Positions 32,001-47,000 of a DNA stretch of 64,000 bases are shown piece after piece. Source of the stretch: Aplectana chamaeleonis (Eukaryota > Nematoda > Chromadorea > Rhabditida > Cosmocercidae). The translations under genes were made by a program, and so were the position numbers. Below the pieces are notes generated by a model. It saw only the letters and a program-made list of their open reading frames with translations. It made no database searches and was not told the origin of the DNA. The first letter of the stretch is position 1; each line of letters opens with the position of its first letter. The stretch spans positions 1 to 64,000 of the forward strand of contig JAPDOI010001379.1 in the NCBI GenBank assembly GCA_029168955.1, in the 5' to 3' direction.

Positions 32001-35000
32001 TGTTACTTTCGTCTCCTCCTCTCTGGCTGTATGTTGTAACTGGTACACTGCTGTTGTCATGGCCAGCGATCATGTACCAATATGTGCTTCTCTGGATTTG
32101 TCTCTTAATAGTCATCTTGCACCCTTCTCAGGCTCACGTAGCAAATTGTATACTAATTATCGTAAGGCTAATTGGGTCCTGCTTAAGGAGGTGTTACTCG
32201 GTCGGGTAGCCAACTATCCGCTCACCGGCTCTGTACACGAGAAAAGAGAAGTTCGTCGTTGATGCCATATGCAATGCCTCTAGAACAGCCATTCCTACAG
32301 GACGGGTGAGAACGTTTCACCCTAACGTTCCGAAGGAAGTTCTGGAGCTGATCGAACTACGAGATGAGAAGCGTCGAGCCAACCCCGCTGACTTGAGCAT
32401 TCAGCAACTGTCTGACGAGATCACCAACTTGCTCAACAATCACAAGCAAAAGCGATGGCAGGAGTTTACTGAATCCATTAACTTCAAGACTGACGCCAAG
32501 AAAACATGGAGCGTTCTCAAGAAGCTTTCAGGAAAGAGAATGTCAACGGAGCGAAACATGCTGGAGTTCCCTTCTGGTAGATTCGAGTCTGGATATGGTA
32601 CTGCCTGTCGGCTTGGGAAACTCTTTGCCTCGGCGACGTCGCGCCGTGATCGTTCTCATAGAAGAACTCTCCGGTCCATAAGGAAACTCAGTCGTCACGA
32701 TACACCTGCAATAACTCCCTCTACTATGTCAGCCCTCATCAATTCCTTGAAGAACTCCAGGGCTGAGGGACCCGACGGCATCTCAGCTATCTATCTGAAG
32801 CATCTGCCAAACCAATTCAACGAGTTACTAAGCGATCTTATCTACTCTTCGTTCAGTACTGGTGTGATTCCCGCAAGGTGGAAGCAAGCCATCGTCCTAC
32901 CGATCCCGAAGCCAGGAAAGCCTGAGGACAAGGCAACCTCACATCGACCTATTTCCCTACTGTCCCCCATTGCTAAGTTAGCGGAGAAGATCATCTGTCC
33001 GCATCTCCAAACTGCACTACTACATAATGTGCATCAACATGGCTTCAAGAAGGCTCACTCCACTATTACCGCACTCACATCGATTACGGAACACATAATT
33101 GCCGGTTTCAATAGCAAAGCTCCTGCTGGTCAGAAGCCTGGTCGTCGCAGTTGATCTGACATCCGCTTTTGACAACGTCAGCACTTCCTTGCTGTCGAAG
33201 TCGATTCTGGACTGTGATATGCCCGACTGGTGTAAACGATGGACCGACAACTTTGTCAAAAACCGCTCTATACGTGTGAAGTTCGACGGACACTTGTCGA
33301 AGTCTGTTCCCTTGAAGGAAGGCGTTCCCCAAGGTGGAGTATTGTCACCAAGCCTATTCTCTCTGTATCTGTCCGATATTCCGAAGCCATCGCCTAACAT
33401 CCACTTATGTCTGTATGCGGATGACATCACTATTGTGTGCACTGACCCTGTTATTGACCGCGCCTCTGCGGAGATGAACAAATACCTCAGCAGTCTGGCC
33501 GTATTCTTGGAATCAAAACAGTTAAAGGTCTCGCCTACGAAGTCCAGCGTTACTCTGTGCACTACTGCCACGGCTCAACACAAACTGCATCCCCAGGTTT
33601 TCTGGGAAGGAAATCTGCTGCCCCTATCCAAACACCCTCGTCTACTCGGTGTATTCCTGGACCCTTCATTGCGATTCCATGAAAACTCACGCATTCGAGC
33701 TGCTGCGGCCAATGCGCGTAACAACATATTCCGCGCTCTAGCTGGCACTACATGGGGTAGCTCAAAGGAAGTCTTGCGCGTTACGTACAAGGCGATGATA
33801 CAGCCCGTACTGGAATATGGAGCCCCGGTCTGGTCAAGGCACTTGACGGAAACGTCCTGGAACAAACTTCAGCGAACACAAAACGCTGTCCTACGTGTCA
33901 TCACTGGATGCTCCAAGTCCACTCCTGTATCCCACCTACATCAAGAATGTGCACTACTTCCTGCAAAGCAGCATTGCCATTTGCAGACACATCAGTTCCA
34001 TATTGGCATAGACAGGAATGTCGCTCACTTCAACTATCACTTGCTATCATCCAACCCCCCTCATTCCCGCAACATCCGTGCACCGTTGTATGCTGCTGTC
34101 TCTGTAAATGACCGTCAACGTTGGGCGACCTCAGAGCTCAACCGGAAGAGGCTCCTGCAGATGGAGCACACCAGATTCGTCAATGAATAGCTCTCCTGTG
34201 CCCCTCCCAATTCTATACTCGATGGTGTACCGCCCAAGGTCGATAATAGTGAGATGGATCTACCAAGACGCTCCCGAGTAATTTTGGCAGGTCTTCGCTG
34301 TGGACATTCCCCAGTCCTGAAGGCCTATGTCCATAGGATCGATCCATCGGTCCCCGACGTATGTCCTGACTGCCATGGCACAGGGCATGATTCATTACAT
34401 TTATTTTCATGCCCAGCTCGACCAACTTCACTGACAGCTCTGGATATGTGGAAGAAACCGTGCGATGTGGCCGCCTTCCTGCGCCTATGAGAAGATGCTC
34501 GTTGTGGCCGATAAGAAGAAGAAGGACCTCTGCAAAGCGAAGGGAAAAAAAACATAGTTGGGTGGATGAAGGGGGGTAGCAGCTTTTGTACGCGATCGAT
34601 TTGGGCCTAACATGTGCGTAAGCAGACATAACTTCAAAACTGCTGGTCAGCGAATCTGCTAAACGTGGGATGAAATAATGGCTATTCAACATAAAGGGGT
34701 CCGGCTTTGTTATGGAGCGTTAAAAAGAACGGCAATAGTTTGCTGATGCTCTGCATTGGACTGGGGCCCATAGCGGACAGAGGGCCCAGCCACTCTGTGT
34801 GTCCATGTATGTGGCGCGTAGACCCTGTCTTAGACAGAAAACTCCGATAGGACGAACAGTACCGCGTCGGCCATAAATATTGGAGCTAAACACCCGAGAT
34901 GTCGCCGTTGTTTTTGAACGTGCAAGAAGTGGGCGTTGCACGCTGGCCAAGAAATGTTTTTTATTCAGGTTGCAATTTGGAATTAAATCAAGCCCGCCAA

Positions 35001-38000
35001 ACTGCGTGAAGAACTTCCTAACGGTACTCATCTTAAATTCTGCTTTCAACACTCGGAGAAAGAAGAAGGGTTTTGGCCCATAGAGTTGAACTCAAGCTTC
35101 GTACATTGCTAGGTACGAGTGGCATGTCGCTAATGCGCTAGCGCACTATGCTCTTTTGTTGGCGCATGCGGCGAGCGATTAATGATAATGTCGATAATAA
35201 TATTGACAGTCGCTGCTGCTACGAAGCCCCCAACAGTTGTAATTCTGGCATGGAATCAATAACAAATGGCCAACGATGCAAATCCCTCAGCGTCGTTTGA
35301 TGCTCACAGCTATGAACGAAGTTCATTCGCGGCTGCAATCACAGGGTGTAAAGTACAAGAAATTCTATATGTAGTAAGCTGTGCGTACGTAATAAATATT
35401 GGGTATGTTTTAAGGCACGGCGTAAAACTCCATCTATGAAAATTTCGGCGATCAGCAAAGTCATCACTGGTATGTGGAAAGATCTCACGTACAGCGAACG
35501 TGCTGTGTACCGAAATGAACATGAAATTGAAAAGGTGAGTGTGTTGGGAGGTGAAAATATCTCGGTTCATAAGTCTGTCTTTTCAACACTCACCCCGTCA
35601 TTGTGACTCGAGTGTGCTGCTGGTAACGAGCGGCTTACCATTAAACTAGTGTTGTGTGCAGAGCGCATCTAGTGGCAATTACGGGATGTCTTATTATCCA
35701 AAAAAAAGACCTTCATTGCTCCTACTAACTGTAATTATTTATAGGCTGAATATGTGGTAGCATGCAAAGCATTTCTGTTTTCGAAGGAGATTCAACACTT
35801 CATGGAATCAAGGGTGTGTTGCTTGAAGCTTCACAGATTGTGTTCGCTGGGCAATTAATTGTCATCTGGGAAATGAGCAAGTCTCCCATGTTGCGAAGTT
35901 GACTTTCAAAAGCAGCGTTCGCAGTAAATTGGGATTCTAGATGCTCCACAGAGCCAAACAGGTGAATTAACTAATTTTTAGATTTCTGCGTGAAGTTCAA
36001 AAGCGTGAATCAGGGTGCGATAATGAGTCACGGCGAGTTGTGCGAAGTCAATACTTCATACAGTGCGAGCAGCGACAGAAATATAAAAAAAATTTTTCCT
36101 GGCAAAGAGCAGATTAACTCAGTAAATTCTACATTTTTCGGCTAGGTTCGACATCCTAGAAGGCTTGGAATAGATTATCATTAGATGTGAGCAGTGTAGC
36201 CGGAGCGAGGGGCTGACATTTCGGTCTCTTCGCTTCCATTGGAGCCGGAAAGGTTAGGGGTAGCAAAGAGGCGTCTTAACAAATGTTTATCGCATCACAA
36301 AAGATGAGCAGGTTCATGAATCACTCCATAGCCGACCAAGAATGATTCTCATTTCTCATCTGCTTATAGATCATTTTGTTTTGAAGCCATTGTTGGGTGT
36401 TTTGTGATAGAATTCCAATTGAATGGCCTTGCCCACTGATATCAAATCGCCACCACTGACCATCCCTGCTTCAATGAAGAAAGACGACGAATAGGCCGAA
36501 ATTTCCGCCCCACAATAAACGCTGTATATAGCGTCTATCTCGCTCTGCACACACACCTGAAGATCCTCTGCAAAGACTCGTTGCTAATCGCATGACTGTC
36601 GCAATTCGCAAAACCCTACCTAGCTGACAATTTCATTATCATCACGAGCTAATAAACCATCACAGAGCGTGGCGCTGATGATGGACTAGCCACTAGGATG
36701 GCCTCTCCAGTGCAGACTATGGCAGGGATATGTCCTTGTGGTGGGACGAGCGGAGAACATCATATATGAAACCGAGAACATAGGGTTGTCTAAAACAAAA
36801 TTAGGAGTTGTCCCGTCTTTTTGCAGTGCGAATTCCACTCGTGACTTCTTCGTTTGAATGTAGTAGCCTTAATTGCAACCCGGCTTGGAGTCCCCTGCTC
36901 CGTTTTGGCAGTACATGGTATCAGACTCTTCCTGGACCAAATTGCAGCAGGTGCAAAACGCTGCTCTTTGGATCGCCACCGGATGCGCTAGGTGTTCGCC
37001 AATCGAACATTTGCATGCCGAGACCCGTATTACCAGAAAAGGAGCACTTTTAACTTCAGGCCCAGCAGTTGCATATTGGAGTGAGGACTTTTTAAAAAGA
37101 GACCGAACGAACGAATATCGAATAAATTCTTTCATTTCCTATTTCGAACGAACGAATTTCGAATAAATTCGTTCATTTTTTATTTCGAACGAACGAATTT
37201 TCAATAAATTCGTTCATTTTTTATTCCGAACGAGCGAATTTCGAATAAATTCGTTCATTTTTTATTTCGAACGAACGAATTTTCAATAAATTCGTTCATT
37301 TTTTATTCCGAACGAGCGAATTTCTAATATATTCGTTCATTTTTTATTTCGAACGAACGAATTTCGAATAAATTCGTTGATTTTCTATTTCGAACGAACG
37401 AATTTCCAATAAATTCGTTCATTTGTTATTCCGAACGAGCGAATTTCGAATAAATTCGTTCATTTTTTATTCCGAACGAGCGAATTTCGAATAAATTCGT
37501 TCATTTTTTATTCCGAACGAGCGAATTTCGAATAAATTCGTTCATTTTTTATTCCGAACGAGCAAATTTTGAATAAATTCTTTCATTTCCTATTTCGAAC
37601 GAACGAATTTTCAATAAATTCGTTCATTTTTTATTCCGAACGAGCAAATTTCGAATAAATTCGTTCATTTTTTATTCCGAACGAGCGAATTTCGAATAAA
37701 TTCGTTCATTTTTTATTTCGAACGAACGAGTTTTCAATAAATTCGTTCATTTTTTATTCCGAACGAGCAAATTTCGAATAAATTCTTTCATTTCCTATTT
37801 CGAACGAACGAATTTCCAATAAATTCGTTCATTTTTTATTCCGAACGGGCGAATTTCGAATAAATTCGTTCATTTTTATTTCGAACGAACGAATTTCCAA
37901 TAAATTCGTTCATTTTTTATTCCGAACGAGCGAATTTCGAATAAATTCGTTCATTTTATTCCGAACGAGCGAATTTCGAATAAATTCGTTCATTTTTTAT

Positions 38001-41000
38001 TTCGAACGAACGAATTTCGAATAAATTCGTTCATTTCTTATTTCGAACGAGCGAATTTCGAATAAATTCGTTCATTTTTTATTCCGAACGAGCGAATTTC
38101 GAATAAATTCGTTCATTTTTTATTCCGAACGAGCGAATTTCGAATAAATTCGTTCATTTTTTATTTCGAACGAACGAATTTCCAATAAATTCGTTCATCT
38201 TTTATTTTGAACGAACGAATTTCGAATATATTCGTTCATTTTTTATTTCGAACGAACGAATTTCCAATAAATTCGTTCATTTTTTATTCCGAACGAGCGA
38301 ATTTCGAATAAATTCGTTCATTTCTTATTTCGAACGAGCGAATTTCGAATAAATTCGTTCATTTCTTATTTCGAACGAGCGAATTTCGAATAAATTCGTT
38401 CATTTTTTATTCCGAACGAGCGAATTTCGAATAAATTCGTTCATTTTTTATTCCGAACGAGCGAATTTCGAATAAATTCGTTCATTTTTTATTCCGAACG
38501 AGCGAATTTCGAATAAATTCGTTCATTTTTTATTTCGAACGAATGAATTTCGAATAAATTCGTTCATCTTTTATTTTGAACGAACGAATTTCGAATATAT
38601 TCGTTCATTTTTTATTTCGAACGAACGAATTTCCAATAAATTCGTTCATTTTTTATTCCGAACGAGCGAATTTCGAATAAATTCGTTCATTTTTTATTTC
38701 GAACGAACGAATTTCGAATAAATTCGTTCATTTCTTATTTCGAACGAGCGAATTTCGAATAAATTCGTTCATTTTATTCGAACAGGCGAATTTCGAATAA
38801 ATTCGTTCATTTTATTCGAACGAGCGAATTTCCAATAAATTCGTTCATTTTTTTATTTCGAACGAACGAATCGCTCCAGCCGCGAAGCGCACAGAGGACT
38901 AATTGGTTTGCCTTTGGCACTTGTGATCACTTAGATTTTGGTAAAGTAGTTAATAAAACCTGTAAAACAAATTTTCTAGAGATTTCCTTCTGGATATAAG
39001 TGAGAGAGTATAGAAGACACCCGCTGACAAAATTTGAGCCAAATCGATTGAAAATTAACAAAGTTAAGATCGGCGGAAGCTTAGCTAAAATTCGCGTTTT
39101 TCTTGTAACGCGTCCCTCGTGTCCTGTTCCTCGTCCCTCGTCCTCGTTCCTCGTCCCTCGTTCCTCGTCCCTCGTTCCTCGTTCCTGCCACTAGCCACTG
39201 CCAGTGGTCGCAGGCTATCAGTACATAGGGCATCTGGATGACGTCATCAGGATGTCATGTAAAGTACATAGGGCATCTGATGACGTCATCAGGGTGTCAT
39301 GTAAAGTACATAGGGCATCTGATGACGTCATCGAAGGTAATCATGTAAAGTACATGGGGCATCTGATGACGTCATCAGGGTGTCATGTAAAGTACATAGG
39401 GCATCTGATGACGTCATCAGGGTGTCATGTAAAGTACATAGGGCATCTGATGACGTCATCAGGGTGTCATGTAAAGTACATAGGGCATCTGATGGCGTCA
39501 TCAGGGTGTCATCTAAAGTTCATAAGGCATCTGATGACGCCATCACGGTGTCATGCAAAGTACAGGGCATCTGATGACGTCATCAGGATGTCATGTAAAG
39601 TACATAGGGCATCTGATGGCGTCATCAGGGTGTCATCTAAAGTACATAGGGCATCTGATGACGCCATCACGGTGTCATGCAAAGTACATAGGGCATCTGA
39701 TGACGTCATCAGGGTGTCATGTAAAGTACATAGGGCATCTGATGACGTCATCAGGGTGTCATGTAAAGTACATAGGGCATCTGATGACGTCATCAGGATG
39801 TCATGTAAAGTACATAAGGCATCTGATGACGTCATCAGGGTGTCATGTAAAGTACATAAGGCATCTGATGACGTCATCAGGGTGTCATGTAAAGTACATA
39901 GGGCATCTGATGACGTCATCAGGGTGTCATATAAAGTACATAGGGCATCTGATGACGTCATCAGGGTGTCATGTAAAGTACATAGGGCATCTGATGACGT
40001 CATCAGGGTGTCATGTAAAGTACATAGGGCATCTGATGACGTCATCAGGGTGTCATGTAAAGTACATAGGGCATCTGATGACGTCATCAGGGTGTCATGT
40101 AAAGTACATAGGGCATCTGATGACGTCATCAGGGTGTCATGTAAAGTACATAGGGCATCTGATGACGTCATCAGGGTGTCATGTAAAGTACATAGGGCAT
40201 CTGATGACGTCATCAGGGTGTCATGTAAAGTACATAGGGCATCTGATGACGTCATCAGGGTGTCATGTAAAGTACATAGGGCATCTGATGACGTCATCAG
40301 GATGTCATGTAAAGTACATAGGGCATCTGATGACGTCATCAGGGTGTCATGTAAAGTACATAGGGCATCTGATGACGTCATCAGGATGTCATGTAAAGTA
40401 CATAGGGCATCTGCTGACGTCATCAGGGTGTCATGTAAAGTACATAGGGCATCTGATGACGTCATCAGGGTGTCATGTAAAGTACATAGGGCATCTGATG
40501 ACGTCATCAGGGTGTCATGTAAAGTACATAGGGCATCTGATGACGTCATCAGGGTGTCATGTAAAGTACATAGGGCATCTGATGACGTCATCAGGGTGTC
40601 ATGTAAAATACATAGGGCATCTGATGACGTCATCAGGGTGTCATGTAAAGTACATAGGGCATCTGATGACGTCATCAGGGTGTCATGTAAAAAACATAAG
40701 GCATCTGATGACGTCATCAGGGTGTCATGTAAAGTACATAGGGCATCTGATTACGTCATCAGGGTGTCATGTAAAGTACATAGGGCATCTGATGACGTCA
40801 TCAGGGTGTCATGTAAAGTACATAGGGCATCTGATGACGTCATCAGGGTGTCATGTAAAGTACATAGGGCATCTGATGACGTCATCAGGGTGTCATGTAA
40901 AGTACATAGGGCATCTGATGACGTCATCAGGGTGTCATGTAAAGTACATAGGGCATCTGATGACGTCATCAGGGTGTCATGTAAAGTACATAGGGCATCT

Positions 41001-44000
41001 GATGACGTCATCAGGATGTCATGTAAAGTACATAGGGCATCTGATGACGTCATCAGGATGTCATGTAAAGTACATAGGGCATCTGATGACGTCATCAGGG
41101 TGTCATGTAAAGTACATAGGGCATCTGATTACGTCATCAGGGTGTCATGTAAAGTACATAGGGCATCTGATGACGTCATCAGGGTGTCATGTAAAGTACA
41201 TAGGGCATCTGATGACGTCATCAGGGTGTCATGTAAAGTACATAGGGCATCTGATGACGTCATCAGGTGTCATGTAAAGTACATAGGGCATCTGATGACG
41301 TCATCAGGGTGTCATGTAAAGTACATAGGGCATCTGATGACGTCATCAGGATGTCATGTAAAGTACATAAGGCATCTGATGACGGCATCAGGGTGTCAGG
41401 TAAAGTACAGAGGCATCTGATGACGTCATCAGGTGTCATGTAAAGTACATAGGGCATCTGATGACGTCATCAGGGTGTCATGTAAAGTACATAGGGCATC
41501 TGATGACGTCATCAGGGTGTCATGTAAAGTACATAGGGCATCTGATGACGTCATCAGGGTGTCATGTAAAGTACATAAGGCATCTGATGACGTCATCAGG
41601 GTGTCATGTAAAGTACATAGGGCATCTGATGACGTCATCAGGGTGTCATGTAAAGTACATAGGGCATCTGATGACGTCATCAGGGTGTCATGTAAAGTAC
41701 ATAGGGCATCTGATGACGTCATCAGGGTGTCATGTAAAGTACATAGGGCATCTGATGACGTCATCAGGGTGTCATGTAAAGTACATAGGGCATCTGATGA
41801 CGTCATCAGGATGTCATGTAAAGTACATAGGGCATCTGATGACGTCATCAGGGTGTCATGTAAAGTACATAGGGCATCTGATGACGTCATCAGGGTGTCA
41901 TGTAAGTACATAGGGCATCTGATGACGTCATCAGGGTGTCATGTAAAGTACATAGGGCATCTAATGACGTCATCAGGGTGTCATGTAAAGTACATAGGCA
42001 TCTGATGACGTCATCAGGGTGTCATGCAAAGTACATAGGGCATCTGATGACGTCATCAGGGTGTCATGTAAAGTACATAGGGCATCTGATGACGTCATCA
42101 GAATTTCACGTAAAGTACACAGGGCATCTGATGACGTCATCAGAACGTCGTGCCAAGCGCATAAAGCATCTGGTGACGTCATCAGGACGTCGTGCCAAGG
42201 TGGTGCCAAGTGCATAGGGCATTTTCTGACATCATCAGGACGTCGTGGAAAGTGAGTAGCGCTTCATTTTTAGCGTGCGCAACAAGTTTGTTGCTTACTG
42301 ATTATTATAGCAATCCATGCTATTCGAAAATTATTGAAGATTTTTCAGGATATTACTTCGTAATATCAATAAAAAGTGAACAATTCTATCAAAAAGGGGT
42401 CTTCCAAGCAAAGAGGTTTGGTTGGCGTCAGAAACGTTCCAACAAAAGGGAACAATAGGTAAGTTGAATGAGGAGAGTCTACAAAAGTGAACAATAGTTT
42501 CTGAGACTGATTTTCCTGCCCGATACTTCTTAACAGCAGAAACAAACCGTTGTGGTACTTCACAAGGAAGAGTTCAATGGTTTCCAAGAATGGACTTCTA
42601 TTCGTTGACGAGATTATTTTAAAAAAATATTCTCATTAGATGTTGCACTTTGGTTTCGCTTCTCGTAGCAGCTGGAGCTAACCGTCCGTCTGTGTTTTTG
42701 GCATCATCTTCTATTCTGATGGTAAGTATTAGGTTTACATGCACATACTTTTTAACGGTTTTCGTGTAGTCAAGACGAGTTTTGGAACCACAGAGTGCTT
42801 CCGTGTAAAACACCGCAACGGTTTGTTTTTGCTATTAAGAAGTATCGGGCAGGAAAATCAGTCTCAGAAACTATTGTTCACTTTTTGTAGACTCTCCTCA
42901 TTCAACTTACCTATTGTTCCCTTTTTGTTGGAACGTTTCTGACGCCAACCAAACCTCTTTTGCTTGGAAGACCCTTTTTTGATAGAATTTCGAATAAATT
43001 CGTTCATTTCTTATTTCGAACGAGCGAATTTCGAATAAATTCGTTCATTTTTTATTCCGAACGAGCGAATTTCGAATAAATTCCTTCATTTTTTATTCCG
43101 AACGAGCGAATTTCGAATAAATTCGTTCATTTTTTATTTCGAACGAACGAATTTCGAATAAATTCGTTCATCTTTTATTTTGAACGAACGAATTTCGAAT
43201 ATATTCGTTCATTTTTTATTTCGAACGAACGAATTTCCAATAAATTCGTTCATTTTTTATTCCGAACGAGCGAATTTCGAATAAATTCGTTCATTTCTTA
43301 TTTCGAACGAACGAATTTCGAATAAACTCGTTCATTTCTTATTTCGAACGAACGAATTTCGAATAAACTCGTTCATTTCTTATTTCGAACGAACGAATTT
43401 CGAATAAACTCGTTCATTTCTTATTTCGAACGAACGAATTTCCAATAAATTCGTTCATTTTTTATTCCGAACGAGCGAATTTCGAATAAATTCGTTCATT
43501 TTTTATTCCGAACGAGCGAATTTCGAATAAATTCGTTCATTTTTTATTTCGAACGAACGAATTTCGAATAAATTCGTTCATCTTTTATTTTGAACGAACG
43601 AATTTCGAATATATTCGTTCATTTTTTATTTCGAACGAACGAATTTCCAATAAATTTGTTCATTTTTTATTTCGAACGAACGAATTTCCAATAAATTTGT
43701 TCATTTTTTATTCCGAACGAGCGAATTTCGAATAAATTCGTTCATTTTTTATTCCGAACGAGCGAATTTCGAATAAATTCGTTCATCTTTTATTTTGAAC
43801 GAACGAATTTCGAATAAATTCGTTCATTTTTTATTTCGAACGAACGAATTTCCAATAAATTCGTTCATTTTTTATTCCGAACGAGCGAATTTCGAATAAA
43901 TTCGTTCATTTTTTATTTCGAACGAACGAATTTCGAATAAATTCGTTCATCTTTTATTTCGAACGAACGAATTTCGAATAAATTCGTTCATTTCTTATTT

Positions 44001-47000
44001 CGAACGAGCGAATTTCGAATAAATTCGTTCATTTTTTATTTCGAACGAACGAATTTCCAATAAATTCGTTCATTTTTTATTCCGAACGAGTGAATTTCCA
44101 ATAAATTCGTTCATTTTTTATTCGAACGAGCGAATTTCGAATAAATTCGTTCATTTTTTATTCAGACGAGCGAATTTCTAATATATTCGTTCATTTTTAT
44201 TTCGAACGAACGAATTTCCAATAAATTCGTTCATTTTTTATTCCGAACGAGCGAATTTCGAATAAATTCGTTCATTTTTATTCCGAACGAACGAATTTCA
44301 GATATATTCGTTCATTTTATTTCGAACGAACGAATTTCCAATAAATTCGTTCATTTTTTATTCGAACGAGCGAATTTCGAAAAAAAATTCGTTCATTTTT
44401 CATTTTTATTTCGAACGAACGAATTTCCAATAAATTCGTTCATTTTTATTTCGAACGAGCGAATTTCGAATAAATTCGTTAATTTTTTCGAACGAACGAA
44501 TTTCCAATAAATTCGTTCATTTTTTATTCCGAACGAGCGAATTTCGAATAAATTCGTTCATTTTTTATTCCGAACGAGCGAATTTCGAATAAATTCGTTC
44601 ATTTTTTATTTCGAACGAACGAATTTTCAATAAATTCGTTCATTTTTTATTCCGAACGAGCGAATTTCGAATAAATTCGTTCATTTTTTATTCCGAACGA
44701 GCGAATTTCGAATAAATTCGTTCATTTTTATTTCGAACGAACGAATTTTCAATAAATTCGTTCATTTTTTATTCCGAACGAGCGAATTTCGAATAAATTC
44801 GTTCATTTTTTATTTCGAACGAACGAATTTTCAATAAATTCGTTCATTTTTTATTCCGAACGAGCGAATTTCGAATAAATTCTTTCATTTTTTATTTCGA
44901 ACGAACGAATTTCCAATAAATTCGTTCATTTTTTATTCCGAACGAGCGAATTTCGAATAAATTCGTTCATCTTTTATTTTGAACGAACGAATTTCGAATA
45001 AATTCGTTCATTTTTTATTTCGAACGAACGAATTTCCAATAAATTCGTTCAATTTTTATTCCGAACGAGCGAATTTCGAATAAATTCGTTCATTTTTTAT
45101 TTCGAACGAACGAATTTCGAATAAATTCGTTCATCTTTTATTTCGAACGAACGAATTTCGAATAAATTCGTTCATTTCTTATTTCGAACGAGCGAATTTC
45201 GAATAAATTCGTTCATTTTTTATTTCGAACGAACGAATATCCAATAAATTCCTTTATTTTTTATTCCGAACGGACGCATATCCAATTAATTCCTGCATTT
45301 TTTATTCGAACGAGCGAATTTCGAATAAATTCGTTCATTTTTTATTCCGAACGAGCGAATTTCTAATATATTCGTTCATTTTTTATTTCGAACGAACGAA
45401 TTTCCAATAAATTCGTTCATTTTTTATTCCGAACGAGCGAATTTCGAATAAATTCGTTCATTTTTTATTCCGAACGAACGAATTTCGAATATATTCGTTC
45501 ATTTTTTATTTCGAACGAACGAATTTCCAATAAATTCGTTCTTTTTTTATTCCGAAGGAGCGAATTTCGAATAATTCGGTTCTTTTTTTATTTCGAACGA
45601 ACGAATTTCCAATAAATTCGTTCATTTTTTATTTCGAACGAGCGAATTTCGAATAAATTCGTTAATTTTTTTTTTCGAACGAACGAATTTCCAATAAATT
45701 CGTTCATTTTTTATTCCGAACGAGCGAATTTCGAATAAATTCCGTTCATTTTTATTCCGAACGAGCGAATTTCGAATATATTCGTTCATTTTTTATTTCG
45801 AACGAACGAATTTCCAATAAATTCGTTCATTTTTTATTCCGAACGAGCGAATTTCGAATAAATTCGTTCATTTTTTATTCCGAACGAGCGAATTTCGAAT
45901 AAATTCGTTCATTTTTATTTCGAACGAACGAATTTTCAATAAATTCGTTCATTTTTTATTCCGAACGAGCGAATTTCGAATAAATTCGTTCATTTTTTAT
46001 TTCGAACGAACGAATTTTCAATAAATTCGTTCATTTTTTATTCCGAACGAGCGAATTTCGAATAAATTCTTTCATTTTTTATTTCGAACGAACGAATTTC
46101 CAATAAATTCGTTCATTTTTTATTCCGAACGAGCGAATTTCGAATAAATTCGTTCATTTTTTATTCCGAACGAACGAATTTTCAATAAATTCGTTCGTTT
46201 TTTCTTTCGAACGAACGAATTTCGAATAAATTCGTTCATTTCTTATTTCGAACGAACGAATTTCGAATAAATTCGTTCATTTTTTATTTCGAACGAACGA
46301 ATTTCGAATAAATTCGTTCATTTTTTATTTCGAACGAACGAATTTCCAATAAATTCGTTCATTTTTTATTTCGAACGAACGAATTTCGAATATATTCGTT
46401 CATTTTTTATTTCGAACGAACGAATTTCGAATAAATTCGTTCATTTTTTATTTCGAACGAACGAATATCGAATAAATTCGTTCATTTCTTATTTCGAACG
46501 AACGAATTTCGAATATATTCGTTCATTTTTTATTTCGAACGAACGAATTTCGAATAAATTCGTTCATTTTTTATTCCGAACGAACGAATTTCGAATAAAT
46601 TCGTTCATTTTTATTTCGAACGAACGAATTTCGAATAAATTCCTTCATTCTTTATTCCGAACGAACGAATTTCGAATATATTCGTTCATTTTTTATTTCG
46701 AACGAACGAATTTCGAATAAATTCGTTCATTTCTTATTTCGAACGAACGAATTTCGAATATATTCGTTCATTTTTTATTTCGAACGAACGAATTTCGAAT
46801 AAATTCGTTCATTTTTTATTCCGAACGAACGAATTTCGAATAAATTCGTTCATTTTTTATTTCGAACGAACGAATTTCCAATAAATTCGTTCATTTTTTA
46901 TTCCGAACGAACGAATTTCGAATAAATTCGTTCATTTTTATTCGAACGAGCGAATTTCGAATAAACTCGTTCATTTTTATTTCGAACGAACGAATATCGA

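Larger units (their letters stand above)
31062..34522 (+). mobile_element. Full-length non-LTR retrotransposon LINE-2
   Basis: 3461 bp with a perfect 12-bp target-site duplication. Same layout as LINE-1 (ribozyme, leader, 2A, PHD finger, endonuclease, RT, Cys/His motif, GAAGAAGAAG tail) but strongly diverged, so it is a separate family. It is inserted in sense orientation in intron 3 of the plus SMARCE1-like gene, between the two halves of the HMG box. It is the better preserved of the two: the endonuclease and most of the RT are single open blocks, and I count about four lesions. Confidence 0.93.

Noticed and set aside
39204..41420. 738-codon ORF (and long ORFs on the other strand and frame) over the CRE satellite
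   Set aside because: The unit length of 42 is divisible by three and the unit has no stop in several frames, so ORFs arise by chance. The products are perfect 14-residue repeats without a start context or flanking exons.
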